DNA of 64,000 bases from Symsagittifera roscoffensis (taxonomy: Eukaryota > Xenacoelomorpha > Acoela > Convolutidae): contig NC_087062.1 of NCBI RefSeq assembly GCF_963678635.1, positions 53,020,473 through 53,084,472 on the forward strand. Reading direction: 5' to 3'. The position numbers were made by a program, and so were the translations under genes. The stretch's first letter is position 1; each line of letters starts with the position of its first letter. The notes under the pieces are model-generated. The model did not search any database and had not been told where the DNA came from. It worked only from the letters and a program-made list of their open reading frames with translations. This document shows positions 56,544-64,000 of this stretch, in pieces.

Positions 56544-56865
56544 TTGAACCTTGTAGTCGAACACAACTTGAAAGGTAGAATACCGGAAAAGTTAACCAGA
56601 GTTGCAAAGAAACGTCTGCTGCGAAAAAAAATTCAAAAGACTTTATCTCAGTTCTGCTCAGAAGCTTGCGTCCACTCAGACTCTTGGATCAGCTTTTTTG
56701 GAAAGGATTCGAAAAGTTCAAAACTCAATGTATGAGACTGAGTTGTTGAAAAATGTTGATTGTTTTATTGATGGTTATGGTACCGTAAATAGTGAGCGTA
56801 TCAATTTTTCTATTAATAATGGAATATTTGTTTATGAAAATCTTTTCAAAATTGTTTTTATTTAA
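56544..56865 (+). pseudogene. Unrecognised plus-strand coding remnant
   Basis: Two overlapping frames (56544-56735 and 56602-56865) appear to be one sequence with a frameshift near 56635: GRIPEKLTRVAKKRLLRKK, then LYLSSAQKLASTQTLGSAFL and NVDCFIDGYGTVNSERINFS. Composition looks protein-like. It may be the continuation of the OTU-like frame before it. Confidence 0.35.
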
Positions 56866-56904
56866 AATCAAAAGTTTTTTCAACGAATAAAATTGTAAGT
56901 TTCA

Positions 56905-57530
56905 ACACGTGTGCAAAAATTAACTCAGAGTTTTTTCGCAAGATGCAAATTTTGGTTTGATTTTTTCAGCACGTTTGCAAAAAAAAATTAAACTTTTATA
57001 CAAGATGCAAAAACTGTTTTGGTTTTTCTAACAAGTGTGCAAAAATTTTCAAAAAATGTGGTGTAAGGTGCAAATTTTTTCGTGGTTTTTTTGAAAACAA
57101 ATGCAAAAATCTAACTTCTTTTTTTTATGCATATGTAAAAATTGCAAAAAATTTCATTGTAAAAAACTTGTTAATTTAATGCTTAAACTTTTTCTTAATT
57201 GCTGACTTTGAGGGCTATTTCCTATCTTAACACATTGTTTTTCCAATAGTTTTGATCTATATACATGCAAAAAAAATTTTTTATGAGCAAAATTAAAACA
57301 AAGATTTTCATTTACTTCAACAATTAACAGTGCAAGAAAATCATCTTTCAGTTTTCTTTAGAATGCGAAAATATTTAATGAAACTTTTCTTAATTTGCGA
57401 GATTTTCTTTGATTTTTTAACAAGTGTGCCAAAAATTATGAAAATTTTTGCATGGTGCAAAAATTATTGTGAAGTTTTTAACATGCTTGCAAAAATTGGT
57501 TTAATTTTTTTGCCATCTTTCTAACATAAT
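56905..57530. repeat. Degenerate tandem repeat of GTGCAAAAATT-type units
   Basis: Words such as ACAAGTGTGCAAAAATT and AGATGCAAA recur about every 50-70 bp (56905, 56935, 56968, 57003, 57038, 57065, 57105, 57420, 57450, 57485). Units are imperfect. No coding content. Confidence 0.65.
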
Positions 57531-57698
57531 TCTGTAAAAGTGTTTACCAGATGCATATTAGTTTCATTTATAACAAACTTTTACCTTTGAAATTTCATAA
57601 CAAACTTTTCTATGATCTCTTCGTTCCTATCTCTTTAAAATAGAATTACTAGATGCAAAGAAATTAACTTACAAAACACACGACAAAAACCAATTTAT

Positions 57699-57986
57699 TT
57701 ACAAATCAAAGAGCTGTGAAGCAGCTGAGTTCTCAAAATTTTGGAAGTTCTCAATGGAGCGCAAAGCTGGTCTTGCCTCCATCACTGCTGGTTGTCTAGG
57801 TGGTCCGCTGACTTGAGCTCTTGGCTCAGAGAACCCCTCATCCTCTTCGATGGTAATTGGGTTGTCCACAGATCCCTCTTCCCATGGAAAGAGGAAATCG
57901 TCGAATGGTTGAGCCACATATCTAGACTCAGGAGTTTCGGGGTAGTTCATTCCCACATGCTCGTTCACTTCCTCCATCATTTGCAT
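57699..57986 (-). CDS. Acidic/proline-rich ORF, Polinton B upstream end
   Basis: 95 residues, intact: MQMMEEVNEHVGMNYPETPE, DDFLFPWEEGSVDNPITIEE, SGPPRQPAVMEARPAL, and end SAASQLFDL. Base composition is clearly less AT-rich than the flanks, supporting real coding origin. Unrecognised; possibly a disordered regulatory protein. A TAA directly precedes the first ATG. Confidence 0.5.
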   Translation of the reverse strand: MQMMEEVNEHVGMNYPETPESRYVAQPFDDFLFPWEEGSVDNPITIEEDEGFSEPRAQVSGPPRQPAVMEARPALRSIENFQNFENSAASQLFDL

Positions 57987-57989
57987 TTA

Positions 57990-58139
57990 TCCAAGTTGGT
58001 TCTCTGTAGGGGTTACTTGCGTTATATTATGTTCGTTGAAATCCCTGCGCATCACTTCCACTATGTGCCAGACTTAGATTGGGATGTCCCTTCGTGCCAG
58101 AAAAACTCCACAAACTGTTTCTCGCACTTGGATATGTAA
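57990..58139 (-). pseudogene. Broken coding fragment upstream of the acidic ORF
   Basis: Balanced-composition sequence readable in pieces: KCEKQFVEFFWHEGTSQSKS in one frame and RRDFNEHNITQVTPTENQLG in another. Probably the 5' part of the acidic ORF at 57699-57986, separated by a shift and a TAA. Confidence 0.35.
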
Positions 58140-58620
58140 TAAATAAGCCGAAAATTCTACCGAGAATATAAGGTTGTTATTTTGTACTGAGAAGATCATT
58201 TTGAGCAATAAGTTGATTTAACGATAGAGAATATAAACAAGGTTAACAGTTGAAAGGGAGTTAGTTGACGGTGGTTAAGTTGAAATTAATGTATTTATGA
58301 GCTGAGAGAGGAGGTTGTTGACGGTAGTTAAGTTAAAAATAAAATGATTTTTAGTTAAGAGAGAGGGATACCTTCAAGTGGAATGTGTTGTTTTAACCAG
58401 TCAGAATGGATTTTCCTTATTTGGACTGTAGTCGTGTCCAATCACATTTCAGTTTCATTTTATGGAATTCTTATAGAAAGCTCGTGTCAAATCGAAAACA
58501 AAATTACATTATACACATTGTCGTTTCCAATCACAAAAATGTTAAATTTTGTTCGAGTTGTCGTATCCAATTAGACAAAATTTTACCTTTTAAGGAATTA
58601 AATACTCCAAATAAATATAA
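58140..58620. other. Spacer between Polinton B and C
   Basis: No gene. Two imperfect copies of a GAGAG..GTTGACGGT(G/A)GTTAAGTT block (58255-58285 and 58305-58335) and three GTCGT(G/T)TCCAAT words (58430, 58520, 58560). The right edge is the abrupt start of copy C at 58621. Confidence 0.4.
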
Positions 58621-59069
58621 CATCTCTAGGTGATTTCCCAATAGATCTATTGATGCGAAAGTTCCTTGAAGACACAAATTTCGGCATTTTGTGAATGAAT
58701 TTTTCACCATTATCTTCTATGTAGCGGTAACTAATGTGTTTTAATGATTGTCTGGCTCTTTCTGCAAATGCAGCTTTTGCTTCACTCATTGTCGAGTAAA
58801 CTTCAATGTTTTTTTCCTTGCAAAATTTTTTAAAAGTTCCGCCATGTTCTGTTCTTTTATCAACCCAAAGCTTTTCAGGATTATTTTTTCGAGAAATCAT
58901 TTTTTTGAAAGCCTGTAAAGTGTCTTTGGCATACTTATTTTTCATTGTTTGAACTCTGACAAATCGCAAAAAAACATCAACAGCAACCAATAATTTTTTG
59001 ATTCCATTGTTTTGACTCGCTAGTATGTCCACAAATGCCAAGTCCATACACCAGATTTAATTGATATAT
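58598..59069 (-). pseudogene. Integrase catalytic fragment, copy C left end
   Basis: It reads IWCMDLAFVDIL, WVDKRTEHGGTFKKFCKEKN and AAFAERARQSLKH with the DDE triad complete, through MPKFVSSRNF and IGKSPRDV, then leaves homology at 58621. Unlike the B copy it has neither the TAG after KKFC nor the frameshift, so it derives from a less damaged relative. It follows a truncated capsid gene directly (junction at 59069/59070). Confidence 0.82.
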
Positions 59070-59847
59070 TCAGCAATTTTCAGACTGACATTTGGATTAT
59101 CAGATAGCTTGTAAAAATTAAGTCTAGCTCGAATAAGTTTAATTCGAACTTTGGTATTTGGTAGCAAAAGTTTTTCGCAAGTTAAAAAAATCAATGGCGA
59201 GCCTCCCATAGAGTGAAAAAGATTTAAAAAAACTAAGATAAATGACATACACGCATTTAGGTATTCAAACAACAAATTCCCATACACAAGCCTTATGTAC
59301 TGGACTAAAAGTTATTTCTGTTCCTAAGGAATTTGCTCTATCAGTGAACGAATGCATATCAAACACACCAGGAAATTCTTCAAAACTGTATCCATGACAA
59401 GCAAGTATTCCTTTATTACTCACAGCTGACGAGTTGATTTTGTTCGATATTTGTGGCTGATGAGGATATAATCCATTGGCATTGTAAATCATTGTATTGT
59501 TAAAATAAACACCACAGTTGGAGAATAGAGAATGTAGTAGATTGTTTACATAAGTTAAGTAAGTTTGTGGTTCCTCATCTGAATCTTCCTCCGATTTTGC
59601 TTTATGTTCTGCTTTTTCTTTTTCGAAAGCATCAAATAATCTTCCTTTGAATAGTTGAAGCTCTAAGCTAAGATGGGTATCACGCATATCCAAGTAGAGA
59701 TTACGATCCGTTTCGAATTCAAATTCAATACTGCTTTCATCCAGAGAAGTACTGGGGAATACTTCTTGTGTAAGATGACATAATTGTTTCTTAAAACTGG
59801 GATTTTATCAAAAATCCCCAATGAAGAATTTGTAAAAGTTCCCTACC
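59070..59847 (-). pseudogene. Major capsid protein remnant, copy C (3'-truncated)
   Basis: Same sequence as the Polinton B capsid gene through KLLLPNTKVRIKLIRARLNF and NPNVSLKIAEY, then cut at 59070. It carries the same frameshift and TGA lesions, including the extra roughly 70-bp segment. The C-terminal third is missing. Confidence 0.82.
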
Positions 59848-59872
59848 AAAAATGACTTTGGTTTACCTCATT

Positions 59873-60244
59873 TTATGTTGTCAAAAATTTCTTTGCGAGA
59901 GTGACCGTTTTTCGATCTGTTTTTTTTTGAGAAATGGATCTGGTTCCACCAGTTCTATGTTTGTATTTCTTTTTTCCACCTCCCAATTGTTTCCCAACTG
60001 TTTTTGTTCCCACATCTTTTGCATATGTTTTGAGTTTTTTACGTTCACTAACAACTTCCCCAATCTCTGGAGCAGCAATTTCAAACAAATCTGCCCCAAT
60101 TCTTTTCGCAGCTGGGACTATATATTTTTTAAAAAAGGGGATTGCAGTTCTCCCAAGATTTTGTGCAAGAACTCCAAAACCTTTTTCAGGCTGTCTTGCA
60201 TGTCCTCAAAAAATAGGGAAATCAGCTGAATTTTGAGCAACCAT
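59873..60244 (-). pseudogene. Basic core-like protein with the same TGA, copy C
   Basis: Duplicate of 47466-47837. The in-frame TGA between FPIF and GHARQ is conserved. One residue differs downstream (VVSERKK against VVSGRKK). Confidence 0.66.
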
Positions 60245-60246
60245 TT

Positions 60247-61073
60247 CGTTATTTGATTATTCGAAACCTTGCGGAACAAGAGAACATTTCGAGTGATTCC
60301 TACGGACACAAAAGGAAATTTTTCGCCAGTACTATCTCTTAGTTCTATCTTGATACTATGGGAAGAATTTTTCAACAGCTTTTCAAACTGTAAATTTGTA
60401 AAGGATTGATAATTCATGTACTGTCCTGTAGAAATTATATCTCCACTCTTCACTTTGGAGATAAATGGAATACAACGCAATAAGGGAGTTTTGTATCACC
60501 GACTATGTTATAACCTATATTATCACTATATATCATTAGGGAGTGTATTCTCATAATGTCGTAAGATTACTGAGGATAATGTGGACCTTTTTCTTTCATT
60601 ATAACCCCTGTTTGATTTTGTTCTAAATTGCAACCAAAAATGTGGCTAAAATCAGCGCTCTGATTTATAAACACTGATTGATTCTCAGGTAAATGAACAG
60701 CAACCTTTTGTGTAATTTTATCTACTGATACATAGATTCCGTTATATTCAAAAACTTGAGCACCTAGATGTTCTCGAGTTTTGTTGTTCATGGCTACAAC
60801 TATATCAACAATACTTGGATAAAATCCTGGTTCAATGTTCATCGGTACAAACTTTCTTTTCTCCTCAGAACTTTCTCTACCATCTACTAATGTAAACTTT
60901 CCCTCTGTAACATTTTGGTACCAGGAAGGGTATGATATTTCTGAAATAGCAACCTCCCATTTTCCTTTCAAATGAACTTGTTGGGGTAGAAAGTTTTTAA
61001 AAGAACTAAGACTATTATTCAGATAACAATTAAATGAAGCGTTGGAAACCAACTCAATAGTGAAATAATACAT
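60247..61073 (-). pseudogene. Penton-like minor capsid protein, copy C
   Basis: Identical in reading to 47840-48666, including the TAA after GPHYPQ and the shift before LRCIPF. Confidence 0.7.
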
Positions 61074-61121
61074 GACAACTGATCGATAGAATATTAGTTT
61101 AAATAAATGATTTACCTTTAA

Positions 61122-62074
61122 TCAGAACATTTTCTCAGCTCTTTTATTATAAAACTTTCCCAGAATTTCCTCATTTTTGTCGAGATCTTTGATGATGTAT
61201 ATAAATGAATTCTTTGTAGATATTGCCAAAATTTCAAAAATTTCATTTGGAAATTGTGGTTTGTATCCTTTTCGGTACGGAATATCATTCCTTGAAACTC
61301 TCACTTTGTCTCCAACTTTGAGTTTTAGTTTCTTATACCTTGTTAGAGGTTTATTGTACAGAATTGAGAGGAAATCAGTATTCTTGACATCTCTAGGTGA
61401 TTTCCCAATAGATCTATTGATGCGAAAATTCCTTGAAGACACAAATTTCGGCATTTTGTGAATTTTTCACCATGATCTTCTATGTAGCGGTAAATAATGT
61501 GTTTTAATGATTGTCTGGCTCTTTCTGCAAATGCAGCTTTTGCTTCACTCATTGTCGAGTAAACTTCAATGTTTTTTTCCTAGCAAAATTTTTTAAAAGT
61601 TCCGCCATATTCTGTTCTTTTATCAACCCAAAGCTTTTCAGCAGTATTTTTTCGAGAACTCTTTTTTTTGAAAGCCTGTAAAGTGTCTTTGGCATACTTG
61701 TTTTTCATTGTTTGAACTCTGACAAATCGCAAAAAAACATCAACAGCAACCAATAAATTTTTGACTCCATTGTTTTGACTCGCTAGTATGTCCACAAATG
61801 CCAAGTCCATACACCAGATTTAATTGATATATTTTGAAAACGCTTGAAGCCTTCGGAAACGTTTGATTGGTGGACCAAATTTTCTATACGATGTCTTGGT
61901 TTGTAAAAATCGTTTTACCTTCTTTTTTGACAACCCGCTTGCTTTACTCAAGTTTCGCACAGAACCGTACGCAGCTTTAACCCTAGAAAATAATCTGCTC
62001 AGACTTACTTTTTCAGATTTTGAAAGGCATCCAAATTCCTCTGTCTTTCGCTTTGGCATTTTTGTTGATAACAA
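61122..62074 (-). pseudogene. DDE integrase, copy C
   Basis: Same layout and lesions as the B copy at 48715-49667 (TAA before MDLAFVDIL, TAG after KKFC, frameshift before MPKFVSS). Its N-terminal part (61820-62074) is that of the second array unit of B rather than the first, showing exchange between array units. Confidence 0.82.
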
Positions 62075-64000
62075 GTTTAGGTGGATTTTGAGTTGCTTCC
62101 AAAATTGTAAAGTGAATAGCTTTTGTGTCTCGATTATCTAATATGATATTTTCTAACTGACTTAGTATAATTCTAGGAGAATTCAAAATTAAATCAGTAA
62201 GGTGTTTTCTGTTGCTCGTTTTCAACTTTGCTGATATCTTTGATGATGTATATAAATGAATTCTTTGTAGATATTGCCAGAATTTCAAAAATTTCATCTG
62301 GAAATTGTGGTTTGTATCCTTTTCGGAACGGAATATCCTTCCTTGAAACTCATTTTTTTGAAAGCCTGTAAAGTGTCTTTGGCATACTTATTTTTCATTG
62401 TTTGAACTCTGACAAATCGCAAAAAAACATCAACAGCAACCAATAAATTTTTGACTCCATTGTTCTGACTCGCTAGTATGTCCACAAATGCCAAGTCCAT
62501 ACACCAAATTTAATTGATATAGTTTGAAAACGCTTGAAGCCTTCGGAAACGTCTGATTGGTGGACCAAATTTTCTATACGATGTCTTGGTTTGTAAAAAT
62601 CGTTCTATCTTCTTTTTTGACAACCCGCTTGCTTTACTCAAGTTTCGCACAGAACCGTACGCAGCTTTAACCCTAGAAAATAATCTGCTCAGACTTACTT
62701 TTTCAGATTTTGAAAGGGATCCAAATTCCTCTGTCTTTCGCTTTGGCATTTTTGTTGATAACAAGTTTAGGTGGATTTTGAGTTGCTTCCAAAATTGTAA
62801 AGTGAATAGCTTTTGTGTCTCGATTATCTAATATGATATTTTCTAACTGACTTAGTATAATTCTAGGAGAATTCAAAATTAAATCAGTAAGGTGTTTTCT
62901 GTTGCTCGTTTTCAACTTTGCTGATATCTTTGATGATGTATATAAATGAATTCTTTGTAGATATTGCCAGAATTTCAAAAATTTCATCTGGAAATTGTGG
63001 TTTGTATCCTTTTCGGAACGGAATAGCCTTCCTTGAAACTCATTTTTTTGAAAGCCTGTAAAGTGTCTTTGGCATACTTATTTTTCATTGTTTGAACTCT
63101 GACAAATCGCAAAAAAACATCAACAGCAACCAATAAATTTTTGACTCCATTGTTCTGACTCGCTAGTATGTCCACAAATGCCAAGTCCATACACCAAATT
63201 TAATTGATATAGTTTGAAAACGCTTGAAGCCTTCGGAAACGTCTGATTGGTGGACCAAATTTTCTATACGATGTCTTGGTTTGTAAAAATCGTTCTATCT
63301 TCTTTTTTGACAACCCGCTTGCTTTACTCAAGTTTCGCACAGAACCGTACGCAGCTTTAACCCTAGAAAATAATCTGCTCAGACTTACTTTTTCAGATTT
63401 TGAAAGGGATCCAAATTACTCTGTCTTTCGCTGTGGCATTTTTGTTGATAACAAGTTTAGGTGGATTTTGAGTTGCTTCCAAAATTGTAAAGTGAATAGC
63501 TTTTGTGTCTCGATTATCTAATATGATATTTTCTAACTGACTTAGTATAATTCTAGGAGAATTCAAAATTAAATCAGTAAGGTGTTTTCTGTTGCTCGTT
63601 TTCAACTTTGCTGATATCTTTGATGATGTATATAAATGAATTCTTTGTAGATATTGCCAGAATTTCAAAAATTTCATCTGGAAATTGTGGTTTGTATCCT
63701 TTTCGGAACGGAATATCCTTCCTTGAAACTCATTTTTTTGAAAGCCTGTAAAGTGTCTTTGGCATACTTATTTTTCATTGTTTGAACTCTGACAAATCGC
63801 AAAAAAACATCAACAGCAACCAATAAATTTTTGACTCCATTGTTCTGACTCGCTAGTATGTCCACAAATGCCAAGTCCATACACCAAATTTAATTGATAT
63901 AGTTTGAAAACGCTTGAAGCCTTCGGAAACGTCTGATTGGTGGACCAAATTTTCTATACGATGTCTTGGTTTGTAAAAATCGTTCTATCTTCTTTTTTGA
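61750..64000 (-). repeat. 690-bp tandem array, copy C, running off the window
   Basis: Integrase N-terminal frames end at 61820, 62510 and (broken) 63200, with a further unit cut by the window end. The third unit has a new stop in its integrase frame (MPQRKTE then TAA, near 63415) absent from the others. Unit structure is as in the Polinton B array. Confidence 0.92.

Larger units (their letters stand above)
45314..58139 (-). mobile_element. Maverick/Polinton copy B (minus strand)
   Basis: Reading the minus strand from 58.1 kb: acidic ORFs, early-type ORFs including a PC4-like protein, small membrane protein, packaging ATPase, FVLIP ORF, a 690-bp repeat array, integrase, penton-like, core-like, major capsid, small membrane protein, adenain-like protease. 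Copy C (58.6 kb to beyond 64.0) is partly identical at a 12,407-bp offset. Nearly all long genes carry stops or shifts. No polymerase B was recognised. Confidence 0.9.
58621..64000 (-). mobile_element. Maverick/Polinton copy C, partial duplicate of B
   Basis: Bases 59070 to about 61.8 kb repeat 46663 to about 49.4 kb at a constant offset of 12,407 bp with only a few differences. Below 59070 the capsid gene is cut and joined to an integrase fragment that itself ends at 58621. The 690-bp array at the right continues past the window. Gene states (stops, shifts) match copy B, so the duplication is recent. Confidence 0.92.

Noticed and set aside
45773..60244. TGA decoded as Trp or another amino acid in this genome
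   Set aside because: Lesions in the same elements also include TAA and TAG, and shared lesions are explained by duplication of already dead copies.
49340..64000. CRISPR-like regular repeats
   Set aside because: Units are 690 bp with coding content and no unique spacers; this is an amplified gene segment in a eukaryotic genome.

Overview
This is an AT-rich stretch of an invertebrate-type eukaryotic (metazoan) genome. It is made almost entirely of decayed mobile elements, simple repeats and AT-rich filler. There are no bacterial-style operons, rRNA or confident tRNA genes. The host species cannot be named from the sequence. The grounds for a metazoan are Ty3/Gypsy retroelements, a non-LTR retrotransposon with an endonuclease and reverse transcriptase, hAT-type MITEs with 8-bp target duplications, and three Maverick/Polinton (adintovirus-like) copies of the kind found in animal genomes.

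Layout. 1-7.4 kb holds microsatellites, short tandem duplications and a 42-bp minisatellite. 7.4-14.2 kb is a degraded Ty3/Gypsy element on the plus strand (gag, protease, RT, RNase H, linker, integrase). 14.2-16.2 kb contains a large foldback repeat and a near-perfect 54-bp hairpin. 16.18-22.16 kb is a second Gypsy element on the minus strand with a complete 444-bp 3' LTR, a truncated 5' LTR and a very compact design. Its RT has lost the YxDD motif and its protease has Glu for the catalytic Asp. 22.2-30.5 kb is mostly empty apart from a hAT MITE (23.4 kb) and a minus-strand non-LTR element relic (25.8-27.6 kb). 30.5-31.8 kb carries the longest intact reading frame of the window, about 426 residues and unrecognised, probably a 3' exon. 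32-38.6 kb holds a second MITE copy, a tRNA-like sequence, a dispersed repeat and a 1.2-kb tandem duplication carrying an unrecognised gene.

39-64 kb is a graveyard of Polintons. Copy A (39.0-44.7 kb, plus strand) is old, with many stops and frameshifts, but keeps the order small membrane protein, packaging ATPase, FVLIP ORF, integrase, penton-like minor capsid, basic core-like protein, double jelly-roll major capsid. Copy B (58.1-45.3 kb, minus strand) has the same order, then a small membrane protein and an adenain-like protease, plus several early-type ORFs, one of them PC4-like. Copy C (from beyond 64.0 down to 58.6 kb, minus strand) is a near-identical partial duplicate of B at a fixed 12,407-bp offset, truncated where it meets B. 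In both B and C a 690-bp segment covering the FVLIP-ORF 3' part and an internally deleted integrase is tandemly amplified and runs off the right edge of the window.

All recognisable mobile genes are broken by stops or shifts. Several nonsense codons are identical in every B and C copy, so duplication followed inactivation (or, less likely, the codons are recoded). No family-B DNA polymerase was recognised in any Polinton copy.
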